64,000 bases of DNA from Chromatiales bacterium (ex Bugula neritina AB1) (GTDB lineage: Bacteria > Pseudomonadota > Gammaproteobacteria > Granulosicoccales > Granulosicoccaceae), in contig MDLA01000158.1 of assembly GCA_001730015.1 (NCBI GenBank), positions 1 to 64,000 of the forward strand, in the 5' to 3' direction. This document shows, piece after piece, positions 34,851 through 43,704 of this stretch. The notes beneath the pieces are model-generated. The model had not been told where the DNA came from, did not search any database, and saw only the letters and a program-made list of their open reading frames with translations. Position numbers and translations under genes: made by a program. Each line of letters begins with the position of its first letter. Position 1 is the stretch's first letter.

Positions 34851-37088
34851 CTATAAAATAGTAACGGCCTGCTCATCTTCTGCAGCCGCCGTAATCCTGC
34901 CGACAATTCGAGCAGAAGGATAACTTTCAATAAATTGTTCTGCCAGCGAACGCTGCATAGAAACCAGCAGCCCTCCACTTGTCTGGGGATCGAGCAAAAG
35001 CCTGGCAGCAGCCGGGATATCGCTACCTTCAGACCAGCTTGACGGCGTGGCGCACTGCAACAGAAAAGGCTGCAACTGAGGATATAGAGTCGACTGATGA
35101 CCTTCCTCGGTCAACTCGAGCGCGCCTTCAAGCAGCGGGATTTCTGCCAGTTGCAATTCGGCACGTACATTAGTATCTGCCAGCATTTCCAGTAAATGGC
35201 CCAGCAAACCGAACCCGGTGACATCTGTGACGGCGGACGGCTGAAGACCTGACAGTAGCTGTGCGGCTTCGCGATTGGACTCGAGCATGCAGTCAAAGGC
35301 CGCATCGACCGCTCTAGCCGGTGCTCTCGCCTGCATATCAGCCGCGAGTATTGTGCCGGTACCAAGGGGCTTGGTTAACACAAGCACATCATCAGCCTGT
35401 GAATGATTTTTGCGCCAGATAGCATCTTCAGCGATTTCTCCATTGGCTACCACTGCTACATGCGACTCAGCACCTTCCGTACTATGCCCCCCGGCAAGCG
35501 TTACCTGCTGCTGCTCCAGCGACATTGCAATACCGGACATCATCAATTTATGATCGCGCTTTTGTATTCGCGGGTGGGAAAATACCAGGTTAATCCACAC
35601 CTGAGCACTAACCGGCGTGGCTCCCATGGCATAGAGATCACTGAGGGAGTGATTAACGCAAATAGCGCCGAAGCGAGCGGGATCGTTGCTGAAGCTGCGG
35701 AACCCGTCGATGCTTTGAACCACCGTTTTATGCGCTGGAACACGCCATAAACTAGCGTCTTCGGCCGTTGCCAGCGCTGGTGTTACCGCTTCATTTTTAA
35801 ACATGGGCAATGCAGCCAGATTGCCTCGAATCAAATCCGGACCGAGCTTGCTACCACAACCGGCGCAGTGCATCGGCTGGTCGGAATCAGCTGTTGCTGC
35901 AGCCATTGCCATGGTGCCGCCGCTGTCACCTGCCGGTTCATTGAGCCGCGACATAAACTTAGCATCGATAGCATGCTTTAGCTTCCACACCCACTTGCCG
36001 GAGGCGACCCATCCCAAACGGCAACCAACGGCTGATCGATCCCCGAGGGACAACAGCGACAAAAAATCCGATTGCAACTTCACCCGCTTCATGGCGCCAC
36101 CCGTCAGACTGGCGCGCAGATTTCTGTCCAGAAACGGAGCCTGTCGCACCGCATAGACACCGGCCTTTGGTCGCGGATCATCGAGCATATCCGAGCAATC
36201 ACCAACGGCATAGACATCTGCATGACTGGTGCTCTGTAGATAGCTGTTCACTGAAATAAAGCCGCGTCCGGAAACATCCAAACCACTTTCAGCGGGCCAG
36301 GGCGCAGCCGCAGCACCGGTGCACCAGATACTTTTATCAAGCTGTATGGTGTCCCCACTTTGTGCCTGTAAACCGCTGGCGGTCACGCTTGCCACTTTGA
36401 ACCCCGGGTGACACTGGACAGAAAAATCCGCAAGCGCTTGCTCAACCTTTTCCACAAGCTTTTGCGGATAGCCGGGCAAGACATGGTCACCGGAGTAGAG
36501 CAGGTGCAGCCGCAGATTCTTTTTAGCACGCAGCCTGTGAGCCATGGCCAGTACGAGTTCTACTCCCCCGGCACCGGCACCGATTACGCCCCATTCAGAA
36601 ACATCCTGCGCTTCAGAGGCGCGTAACAATTTGCCCCAGATCTCGTTAAAACGGCTGACCGGCTTGACCCCCACTGCAAAATCAGCTGCCCCTGGCACCG
36701 ACAGATCCGGTGTCGAACCAGTATCGATACTCAGTTTGTCGTATGAGATTGAACTCTGATTCCGGACAGTTACGGTCTTATGATCGAGATCAATTCCGCT
36801 GACTGTACCTTTGATCCAACGGACATTTGCCCACTGACAAAGCCGGTTTAAATCTATATGAGTCTCTTCGAGTGAATAGTGTCCGGCTACAAACCCGGGC
36901 AGCATTCCCGAATAAGGGGTCAGGGTTTGTTCAGAAATCAGGGTTATTCTAACGTTTGGGATCGGCCGCATCGCGAGCCGGCGGATTACCAGCGCATGCG
37001 TGTGTCCACCGCCCACAAAAACAAGATCTCTTTCAATCACTCGGAGCGCCCATAGCCTGAACTTAATGGAATGTCTGTCAACAGACAT
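34851..37088 (-). CDS. selD: FAD-dependent NDH-like domain fused to selenide, water dikinase
   Basis: This 745-residue fusion begins with a pyridine-nucleotide oxidoreductase (about 19-380: LVFVGGGHTHALVIRRL, GVIGAGAGGVELVLA, VYAVGDCSD). The C-terminal half from about 405 is SelD, which makes selenophosphate from selenide and ATP. CAGCGSK (408-414) places the catalytic Cys at 411 and Lys at 414, followed by NHSLSDLYAMGATP and LLLDPQTSGGLL. Such fusions are known in cyanobacteria and proteobacteria; the oxidoreductase may supply reduced selenium (inference). The start is uncertain: ATG 37088 lies inside a palindrome without a ribosome site, and GTG 37040 would begin at VIERDLVFVGGG. Confidence 0.9.
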   Translation of the reverse strand: MSVDRHSIKFRLWALRVIERDLVFVGGGHTHALVIRRLAMRPIPNVRITLISEQTLTPYSGMLPGFVAGHYSLEETHIDLNRLCQWANVRWIKGTVSGIDLDHKTVTVRNQSSISYDKLSIDTGSTPDLSVPGAADFAVGVKPVSRFNEIWGKLLRASEAQDVSEWGVIGAGAGGVELVLAMAHRLRAKKNLRLHLLYSGDHVLPGYPQKLVEKVEQALADFSVQCHPGFKVASVTASGLQAQSGDTIQLDKSIWCTGAAAAPWPAESGLDVSGRGFISVNSYLQSTSHADVYAVGDCSDMLDDPRPKAGVYAVRQAPFLDRNLRASLTGGAMKRVKLQSDFLSLLSLGDRSAVGCRLGWVASGKWVWKLKHAIDAKFMSRLNEPAGDSGGTMAMAAATADSDQPMHCAGCGSKLGPDLIRGNLAALPMFKNEAVTPALATAEDASLWRVPAHKTVVQSIDGFRSFSNDPARFGAICVNHSLSDLYAMGATPVSAQVWINLVFSHPRIQKRDHKLMMSGIAMSLEQQQVTLAGGHSTEGAESHVAVVANGEIAEDAIWRKNHSQADDVLVLTKPLGTGTILAADMQARAPARAVDAAFDCMLESNREAAQLLSGLQPSAVTDVTGFGLLGHLLEMLADTNVRAELQLAEIPLLEGALELTEEGHQSTLYPQLQPFLLQCATPSSWSEGSDIPAAARLLLDPQTSGGLLVSMQRSLAEQFIESYPSARIVGRITAAAEDEQAVTIL

Positions 37089-37093
37089 TCCAT
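37066..37093. promoter_or_regulatory. Perfect 13-base palindrome at the NDH-SelD start
   Basis: ATGGAATGTCTGT (37066-37078) and ACAGACATTCCAT (37081-37093) are exact reverse complements around a two-base centre. The annotated ATG 37088 lies inside the palindrome. As RNA it would form a very stable hairpin hiding that start codon. As DNA it could be an operator. It may also favour start GTG 37040. Confidence 0.7.
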
Positions 37094-37120
37094 AACAACA
37101 TACCTGACTGTGAAATGCTC

Positions 37121-37264
37121 TTACTTTGTATACGCAGGTATCGCATTAGTAAGCGGGGCGGGTGTTACTTTCTGGCGGGTCCGGCGATCCTTCCATAACA
37201 ACAGATGACCTGTCACCCAGGCACCGAACAACGCCATCCAAACTATCGTTTTAGGCAAACGCAT
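37121..37264 (-). CDS. Small membrane protein, 47 residues
   Basis: An ATG at 37264 is preceded by GAGGAAAAATATT, a good ribosome site. The frame reads MRLPKTIVWMALFGAWVTGH, then LLLWKDRRTRQK, and ends AIPAYTK. One hydrophobic helix (about 6-24) is followed by a strongly basic segment, fitting an inner-membrane protein with a cytoplasmic C-terminus. It lies 32 bases before the NDH-SelD ATG on the same strand and is probably the first gene of the selD-pxpB-pxpC operon. I do not recognise a family. It is short enough to be missed by routine gene finding. Confidence 0.58.
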   Translation of the reverse strand: MRLPKTIVWMALFGAWVTGHLLLWKDRRTRQKVTPAPLTNAIPAYTK

Positions 37265-37432
37265 AATATTTTTCCTCGAGCTCCCTTGTACAGTCCGTGC
37301 AAAAACTACCGTCTATCGCTTAGAGAGCCTGTTGTATAGCAAACTGGTAATGGGTACATCAGCGGTATAACAAAGCAATAATAAGCCTGAATGTAAAATT
37401 CGGCAATTACACACTGTCAACCGAGTCATTCA

Positions 37433-38350
37433 TCAACCACTTAGCTTATAGTCTGCACAAATAGTTATGGCACTGTCTGATACGATAACCCCCTGCTGTG
37501 CCAGGCATTCAATTGTCGCAAACAGGCTCCTGGCAGCTGCGGGGTGCAGTGACGGATCTACATTCTGATAAACCACCGGCACCATTGCGGCAACGCTCGT
37601 GTACCCGTCTGCCAGATACTCAAGTACCTGCTGCTCTCTTTCACGCCGATGCTCCTGCAACGCAGAGACGAACTCGCCGGGCCGCGTAATTGGCGCTCCA
37701 TGAGTCGGATAATAGATTTGATCATCACGATTCGATAGCAAGGCCAGTGTACTCAGGTACTCTTTCATATTGCCATCCGGTGGCGAAACGATGGTGGTTG
37801 ACCATCCCATCACGGCATCACCACAAAAAAGCGCATTTTCCACAGCCAGATGGAAACTCAGGTGGTTACTTGCATGACCCGGCGTGTGAATACACTCAAG
37901 CGTCCAGCCGCCATCAGCTGTGCTGCCACCTTTGATCATCTGACCATCAGTCACTCTAAAATCGGGAATAAAGTCGTCATCAGCACCAAACTCTCCTTCT
38001 GCCACTTGCGGGCGTCCGAATCCGTGTGGTCCGAAGCCCCAGGTGCGGGCGTCACAGTGCTGCTGTAACATCCGGCAGGCGGGAGAGTGATCCATGTGGG
38101 TATGAGTGACAAGGATATGCGTAATGGTTTCGCCGGCAGTCGCTTCAAGCAGGGCATCTACATGAGCAGCATCGGCAGGACCGGGGTCAATGACGGCTAC
38201 TTCACCGTGTCCAACCAGGTAGGTACCCGTGCCGGTAAAAGTAAACGAACTCGGATTATTGGCAATTACCCGACGAACCAGCGGTGATAAACTATCCACT
38301 ACGCCATATTCAAAATCGAACGTTCTAATATAAGGTATTTTTACCGGCAT
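37433..38350 (-). CDS. Metallo-beta-lactamase-fold hydrolase (LACTB2-like)
   Basis: This 305-residue MBL-fold protein carries the zinc-binding THTHMDHSPA motif, a downstream HTPGHASNHLSFHL with the next histidine, and FCGDAVMG. A C-terminal winged-helix-like region (SALQEHRREREQQVLEYLADGY) matches LACTB2/RNase-Z-like relatives that cleave RNA or thioesters. The start ATG 38350 is chosen because AGAGAGCAGC precedes it; longer upstream reading lacks conserved sequence. It is divergent from purD with a 111-base shared promoter region. Substrate is unknown. Confidence 0.88.
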   Translation of the reverse strand: MPVKIPYIRTFDFEYGVVDSLSPLVRRVIANNPSSFTFTGTGTYLVGHGEVAVIDPGPADAAHVDALLEATAGETITHILVTHTHMDHSPACRMLQQHCDARTWGFGPHGFGRPQVAEGEFGADDDFIPDFRVTDGQMIKGGSTADGGWTLECIHTPGHASNHLSFHLAVENALFCGDAVMGWSTTIVSPPDGNMKEYLSTLALLSNRDDQIYYPTHGAPITRPGEFVSALQEHRREREQQVLEYLADGYTSVAAMVPVVYQNVDPSLHPAAARSLFATIECLAQQGVIVSDSAITICADYKLSG

Positions 38351-38461
38351 GCTGCTCTCTTTGCGAATCGGGGTAAACAGTACTGCAGATCTTACGCGAC
38401 ATTGGCAACCGCTGGCAGCTGCCCGAAAATTCCACAATAAACCACAGACAATTGGCAACCC

Positions 38462-39736
38462 ATGAAGATTCTTATCGTTGGCGGCGGCGGACGTGAACAT
38501 GCACTGGCCTGGAAAGCGGCCGGTTCTCCACTGGTGGATCATGTCTATGTCGCGCCGGGAAACGCCGGTACTCACCTGGAAAATAAGGTCAGCAATATTG
38601 CTATAGAGGCCACCGACTTCGACATCCTGGTAAATTTTAGCAAGGCAGAAGACATTGACCTGACAATAGTCGGTCCCGAAGTACCGTTAGTAGCCGGTAT
38701 AGTTGATCGCTTTCAGCGCGAAAATCAGCGCATTTTCGGCCCCACGGCCAATGCTGCGCAACTAGAGGGTAGTAAATCATTCTGCAAGGAATTTCTAATA
38801 CGGCACAATATACCCACGGCCGCTTATGAGTCTTTCAGCAATACAGACCAGGCCATAGAATATGTACGTCAGTGCACCGCGCCAATTGTGGTCAAGGCAG
38901 ATGGGCTGGCGGCCGGTAAAGGTGTGGTGATTGCAGAAACACTGCAACAGGCTGAAGCAGCCGTAACGGACATGCTGGCCGGCAACCGCTTCGGGTCCGC
39001 AGGCAGCCGGGTGGTCATCGAAGAGTTTCTAGATGGTGAGGAACTCAGTTTCATCTGTATGGTGGGCAAAGATTGCATTGTACCGATGGCAACATCACAG
39101 GATCACAAAGCACGCGACGAAGGCGACCGTGGACCGAACACCGGCGGTATGGGCGCCTACTCCCCGGCCGGGTGTATCAATGATGCATTGCACCAGCACA
39201 TCATGACGACAATAATCTACCCGACCGTCGAAGGTATGGCATCCGACGGCAATGAGTTCACCGGTTTTCTCTATGCCGGTCTTATGATAAGCCCCGATGG
39301 CAGCGCAAAAGTACTCGAATATAACGTTCGATTCGGCGACCCTGAAACGCAGCCCGTGATGATGCGCCTGGAATCAGATCTCGTGGCTCTTTGCATCGCC
39401 GCTATCGAGGGCAATCTCAGCAGCACAGACATTCGCTGGTCAGAAAAAACGGCACTGGGCGTGGTGCTGGCAGCACAAGGTTACCCGCAGGATTACCGCA
39501 AAGGCGATCCAATAGATGGTCTGGACAATGTATCCGGAAATATAAAAGTGTTCCACGCCGGCACTACACTAGAGAACGATAGAGTTTGCACCAGTGGCGG
39601 GAGAGTGCTCTGTGCAACGGCACTCGGGGATAATATTGTCGACGCGCGCAGTAAGGTGTATCAGGAGACAGACACAATCCACTGGCCCGGGGTTTTTTAT
39701 CGCAGGGACATCGGTCACCGCGCAATAGAAACCTGA
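38462..39736 (+). CDS. purD: Phosphoribosylamine-glycine ligase
   Basis: This 424-residue ATP-grasp enzyme carries out the second step of de novo purine synthesis, joining glycine to phosphoribosylamine. The N-terminus MKILIVGGGGREHALAWKAA is diagnostic, followed by the TIVGPEVPLVAGIVD segment, ADGLAAGKGV in the ATP-grasp core, DHKARDEGDRGPNTGGMGAYSP and FRVRFGDPETQP-type text (NVRFGDPETQPVMMRL). It has normal length and an ATG start. It stands alone here without purH. Convergent with rho, with two short inverted repeats between them. Confidence 0.96.
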   Translation: MKILIVGGGGREHALAWKAAGSPLVDHVYVAPGNAGTHLENKVSNIAIEATDFDILVNFSKAEDIDLTIVGPEVPLVAGIVDRFQRENQRIFGPTANAAQLEGSKSFCKEFLIRHNIPTAAYESFSNTDQAIEYVRQCTAPIVVKADGLAAGKGVVIAETLQQAEAAVTDMLAGNRFGSAGSRVVIEEFLDGEELSFICMVGKDCIVPMATSQDHKARDEGDRGPNTGGMGAYSPAGCINDALHQHIMTTIIYPTVEGMASDGNEFTGFLYAGLMISPDGSAKVLEYNVRFGDPETQPVMMRLESDLVALCIAAIEGNLSSTDIRWSEKTALGVVLAAQGYPQDYRKGDPIDGLDNVSGNIKVFHAGTTLENDRVCTSGGRVLCATALGDNIVDARSKVYQETDTIHWPGVFYRRDIGHRAIET

Positions 39737-39759
39737 ATGGATAAACCCTACACGCTATT

Positions 39760-39803
39760 GAAAACCCGGGTTTTCCGACGACTTGCCGCAGTCTGAAAGA
39801 CTG
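39760..39803. terminator. Two short inverted repeats between purD and rho
   Basis: GAAAACCCGGGTTTTC (39760-39775) is a perfect palindrome, and CAGTCT-GAA-AGACTG (39789-39803) follows. Position between two convergent genes suggests transcription stop or mRNA end protection in both directions. No good T-tract is present. Confidence 0.35.
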
Positions 39804-39880
39804 AGCAGCAGATACAAGTTATAGATTCAACAAACTACTGCCACAGACTTCTCGAGGGCAGTTACGATAGTATATTAGCG

Positions 39881-41137
39881 CTAGCGCTTCATGGCATCAA
39901 AGAATTCGTCATTGGTTTTGGTTTGCTGCAGTCGGCCCATTAGAAATTCCATTGCTTCTATCTCATCCATCGGATGCAGAAATTTACGCAAAATCCAGAT
40001 TTTCTGCAGCTCTTCAGGGCCGATCATCAGTTCCTCGCGGCGTGTTCCCGAGCGATTAACACTAATGGCGGGAAACGTACGTTTCTCGGCAATTCTGCGG
40101 TCGAGATGCAATTCCATATTGCCGGTTCCTTTGAACTCTTCGTAGATGACTTCATCCATTTTAGAGCCGGTATCCACCAGTGTTGTGGCCACAATAGTCA
40201 GGCTGCCACCTTCTTCTATATTTCGCGCAGCGCCAAAAAAACGCTTCGGTCGATGCAATGCGTGCGCATCAACACCGCCTGTCAGTACTTTGCCGGAAGA
40301 CGGGATCACCGTGTTGTAGGCTCGTGCCAATCGAGTGATGGAATCTAATAGAATCACAACATCTTTTTTGTGCTCAACGAGTCGCTTGGCTTTTTCTATA
40401 ACCATCTCCGCGACCTGAACGTGTCGGCTGGCGGGCTCGTCGAAGGTACTGGAGACCACTTCGCCCTGAACCATCCGTTCCATTTCAGTTACTTCTTCCG
40501 GACGCTCGTCAATCAGCAGTACTATCAGTACGCACTCTGGATCGTTATGGGCAATACTCTGAGCGATATTTTGCAAAATCATTGTCTTACCGGCTTTCGG
40601 CGGAGAGACAATCAGAGCCCGCTGGCCCTTACCGATCGGTGCGACAAAATCTATAGTGCGAGCGGTAATGTCTTCGGTGCTGCCATTGCCTAATTCCAGA
40701 GTCAGCCGCTCGGTTGCATGCAACGGGGTCAGATTCTCAAACAAAACCTTATTGCGCGCCTCTTCGGGCGGGCCGAAATTAATTTCATCGACCTTCAATA
40801 GCGCAAAATAACGTTCGCCATCTTTAGGAGGGCGGATTTTTCCGGAAATCGAGTCGCCTGTTCGCAAGCTGAAACGACGAATCTGGCTAGGCGACACATA
40901 GATATCGTCAGGACCGGCAAGGTAGGAACTGTCTGCCGAGCGGAGAAATCCAAAGCCGTCCTGAAGAATCTCCAGCACCCCCCCGCCAAAGATATCCTCA
41001 CCTTTTCGTGAGTGCGCCTTCAACAGAGAAAAAATAATATCCTGCTTGCGCGATCGGGCAACGCTGTCGAGCCCCTCTGACTGCGCCAACTCCACCAGTT
41101 CGGTTGCGGATTTCTTCTTGAGATCGGTGAGATTCAT
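39881..41137 (-). CDS. rho: Transcription termination factor Rho
   Basis: This 418-residue hexameric RNA helicase terminates transcription. MNLTDLKKKSATELVELAQ opens the helical N-domain, and DGFGFLRSADSSY is the primary RNA-binding fold. GPPKAGKT-type Walker A (SPPKAGKTM), VLIVLLIDERPEEV and VILLDSITRLARAYN form the ATPase, and GGVDAHALHRPKRFFGAARN is the Q-loop/R-loop region. Length and order match gammaproteobacterial Rho. It is downstream of trxA on the same strand. Its 461-base leader is long, as expected for autogenous control by Rho. Confidence 0.98.
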   Translation of the reverse strand: MNLTDLKKKSATELVELAQSEGLDSVARSRKQDIIFSLLKAHSRKGEDIFGGGVLEILQDGFGFLRSADSSYLAGPDDIYVSPSQIRRFSLRTGDSISGKIRPPKDGERYFALLKVDEINFGPPEEARNKVLFENLTPLHATERLTLELGNGSTEDITARTIDFVAPIGKGQRALIVSPPKAGKTMILQNIAQSIAHNDPECVLIVLLIDERPEEVTEMERMVQGEVVSSTFDEPASRHVQVAEMVIEKAKRLVEHKKDVVILLDSITRLARAYNTVIPSSGKVLTGGVDAHALHRPKRFFGAARNIEEGGSLTIVATTLVDTGSKMDEVIYEEFKGTGNMELHLDRRIAEKRTFPAISVNRSGTRREELMIGPEELQKIWILRKFLHPMDEIEAMEFLMGRLQQTKTNDEFFDAMKR

Positions 41138-41598
41138 AAGTATCGGGATGTGTTGCTATTTTCGGGATGGCGCAGGAACGCGCTGCCGGCTTCGTTTGAT
41201 CGAGCAGCTGGATTTGTGGTGAGTGTCTGTGTGGTAAAACGCTGAGTGGCATTATTGGGAATGCCACAATCTTAAGGTTTAAATAGCAGGAATTTCACAA
41301 CATTATCACGCCGTATAGCCCGCGTCCAGCCTTCAGTTACGTCGCTTTGCGGTGTCAGCGTCCTCGTATAACGCTTCGTGTTGCTACTCCCTCCATGGCT
41401 GAAGTGTAGTAGAGATTTGAAAAACTGCTCTATGCGACCGGACTTAAACTATTCGAGCTAAATAGCAGGGCCCCGCTCTTGCCGCTGTCTATAAAACGGC
41501 ACGTGCTGGCATACAACAGCCAGCATATGGGGATTTACTCACTATCAGTCGCAACCAGGCACGCAGCTGATGTAATTTAAGCTAAGACGATCCACGTC
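41138..41598. other. Long rho leader region
   Basis: This 461-base gap lies between trxA and rho, both on the minus strand. No gene was found. Rho in many gammaproteobacteria terminates in its own leader, and a C-rich, unstructured transcript here would fit; I did not identify specific rut sites. A rho promoter probably lies in this gap. Confidence 0.4.
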
Positions 41599-41925
41599 TC
41601 AGGCATTACTGTCGATGAATGACGATAACTGTGTTTTTGACAACGCACCGACTTTGGTACCTTCAACCGACCCGTTTTTAAACAGCATAAGCGTTGGAAT
41701 TCCACGTATTCCGTACTTCGGCGGGGTGTTCTGGTTATCGTCTATGTTCAATTTGGCGATTTTTACTTTATCACCATACTCTTCTGCGATTTCCTCAAGA
41801 ATGGGGGCAATCATTTTACAAGGCCCGCACCACTCTGCCCAGTAATCGACAAGTACCGGCAATTCGGATTGCAGTACCTCTGCCTCAAAGTTGGCATCGT
41901 TAACTTCTACAATATTTTTACTCAT
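41599..41925 (-). CDS. trxA: Thioredoxin 1
   Basis: This 108-residue cytoplasmic thioredoxin carries the redox motif WCGPC in YWAEWCGPCKMIAPILEEIA. The canonical cis-Pro loop is present (YGIRGIPTLMLFKNG). It reduces protein disulfides and supplies electrons to ribonucleotide reductase and PAPS reductase. ATG 41925 is the start, set by GAGGAGAATTTAT; an upstream in-frame ATG adds no conserved residues. The trxA-rho order on one strand with rhlB divergent is the common gammaproteobacterial layout. Confidence 0.97.
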   Translation of the reverse strand: MSKNIVEVNDANFEAEVLQSELPVLVDYWAEWCGPCKMIAPILEEIAEEYGDKVKIAKLNIDDNQNTPPKYGIRGIPTLMLFKNGSVEGTKVGALSKTQLSSFIDSNA

Positions 41926-42010
41926 ATAAATTCTCCTCGTTGGGTAATTGCGCATTATCCAATAGAAAGTTGCAGCAAGACAGTACATTTTCAAGGGCTA
42001 TGGTTAACCA

Positions 42011-42160
42011 GCATTATTCACGGGGCGGAGAAGATATCGCGCAACAATTTGTTTTCACAGAAGATTTTATTCCCATATCGAATACTTTCCGACAGTTGCA
42101 AGGGAAAAAGTTCTCTGTGAAATCAAAGATCAATAAAAATTCCGTCAATCCAGCAAGCAT
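42011..42160. repeat. Palindromic intergenic element, family A, second copy
   Basis: The left end GCATTATTCACGGGGCGGAG with GATATCGCGC matches the complement of 19946-19979. The right arm, read on the minus strand (GGATTGACGGAATTTT, GATTTCACAGAGAACTTTTT, CCTTGCAA), matches the left arm of the 19811 copy. It lies in the trxA-rhlB promoter region (41926-42234), so it may affect one or both genes. Its exact right border is uncertain by about 10 bases. Confidence 0.65.
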
Positions 42161-42234
42161 TGCAGGTTATGCATTTGCAGGGGGTGCACAAAGCAAAAGC
42201 ACCGCTGCAGCCGAAATAAGCTATGCTTCGAGCT

Positions 42235-43536
42235 ATGAAATCCAACTATCTGACGTCCGTCAGTTTCTCAGAGTTCAATCTGAGCCCTCATCTAAATGCT
42301 GCCCTGAGTGAATCGGGCTTCAATTTTTGCACGGAAATCCAGCAGCTCTCATTGCCGCTGATGCTGGAAGGCAAGGATATCGCCGCGCAGTCCCAGACAG
42401 GCACAGGTAAAACCGCCGCGTTTTTACTTGGCCTGTATCAATGTCTGCTCAACAACCCGCTTGAAGAACGCGCTGAAACAAAGGATAAATCACCTACCGA
42501 ACTACGCGCACTGATTCTCGCCCCTACCCGCGAACTGGCAATCCAGATCCACAAGGACGCTGAGCAAATAGGCGCAAACACCGGGCTTTCTACCGTGCTG
42601 GCCTATGGCGGTACAGGCTATGAGTCTCAGCGACGGGCTATCGAAAAAGGTGCCGAAATTCTAATAGGTACACCGGGCCGCATCATCGACTACTTCAAGC
42701 AGGGGGTGTTTTCCCTGCGTAAAATAGAAGTGGTCGTACTCGATGAAGCAGACCGAATGTTCGACCTCGGGTTTATCAGTGATATCCGCTACCTGCTGCG
42801 GCGTATGCCGTCACCGGAACAACGACTCAACCTTCTGTTCTCCGCCACTTTGTCGCACCGTGTCATGGAGCTGGCCTACGAGCACATGAACAATCCGATT
42901 GATTTAAAGACCGAATCAGATCAGATCGCCGCTGAAAAAGTGGTGCAACGGGTTTTTCATCCTGCCTCGGACGAAAAAATCCCGTTATTACTCGGTTTGA
43001 TCAAATCACTGAAACCGCCGCGCAGCATCGTTTTCGTAAACACCAAGCGTGTAGCTGAAAGGGTACAGGCGTATCTGGTTGGCAACTCCGTCAGTGCCGA
43101 AGTACTGTCGGGTGATGTGCGACAGAACAAGCGCCAGCGCTTGATCAATGATCTGGCCTCAGGTTCTCTTAACACCCTGATAGCGACTGACGTTGCCGCC
43201 CGCGGCTTGCACATTGAAGGCGTTACCCACGTATTCAATTTCGATTTACCGCAAAACGCCGAAGACTATGTACACCGCATCGGCAGAACCGCACGCGCCG
43301 GAGCATCCGGCGAGGCAATTTCATTCGCCTGTGAAGAATATGTTTTTTCACTCCCGGAAATCGAAGATCTGCTGGGGTATGAAATTCCGGCAGATCAGGT
43401 AACCGACATGCTGCTGGTAACACCTGAAAAACCGGCTAGAATTCAGCGTGATCATGTCAAACCACGTGGCGGCCCGAAACGAAAGCGCAACCCCCGCCAC
43501 AGAAAACCCCGACCGGCCAGCTCTAAAACCAGTTAG
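42235..43536 (+). CDS. rhlB: DEAD-box ATP-dependent RNA helicase, RhlB-like
   Basis: This 433-residue helicase has the Q-motif region FNFCTEIQQLSLPLMLEGKDI, motif I AQSQTGTGKT, PTRELAIQ, VLDEADRMFDLGF, SATLSHRVMELA and HRIGRTARAG. The basic Pro/Arg-rich tail (RGGPKRKRNPRHRKPRP) contacts RNA. In the family RhlB unwinds RNA for the RNase E degradosome. Divergence from trxA-rho supports this assignment over other DEAD-box paralogues. ATG 42235 starts at MKSNYLTSVSF; ATG 42223 is an alternative and neither has a strong ribosome site. Confidence 0.92.
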   Translation: MKSNYLTSVSFSEFNLSPHLNAALSESGFNFCTEIQQLSLPLMLEGKDIAAQSQTGTGKTAAFLLGLYQCLLNNPLEERAETKDKSPTELRALILAPTRELAIQIHKDAEQIGANTGLSTVLAYGGTGYESQRRAIEKGAEILIGTPGRIIDYFKQGVFSLRKIEVVVLDEADRMFDLGFISDIRYLLRRMPSPEQRLNLLFSATLSHRVMELAYEHMNNPIDLKTESDQIAAEKVVQRVFHPASDEKIPLLLGLIKSLKPPRSIVFVNTKRVAERVQAYLVGNSVSAEVLSGDVRQNKRQRLINDLASGSLNTLIATDVAARGLHIEGVTHVFNFDLPQNAEDYVHRIGRTARAGASGEAISFACEEYVFSLPEIEDLLGYEIPADQVTDMLLVTPEKPARIQRDHVKPRGGPKRKRNPRHRKPRPASSKTS

Positions 43537-43704
43537 GTGTACGTAACGCGTGTCGCCGTAAAAGCCGTCAGCCCGGCCCGATGACTACCAGCTTCAAAGG
43601 AAGCGTGTGCGGTTGCCGTTATTGTGCTTTGATATCATGACACTCAAGCAGGTATCATACGGTCCCGTTTTTCCACTCCTTTTGCAGCTTCGTCGGAGCC
43701 ACGC

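Noticed and set aside
39760..39803. Palindromes between purD and rho considered as a strong terminator
   Set aside because: No T-tract follows either stem, so only a low-confidence entry was kept.
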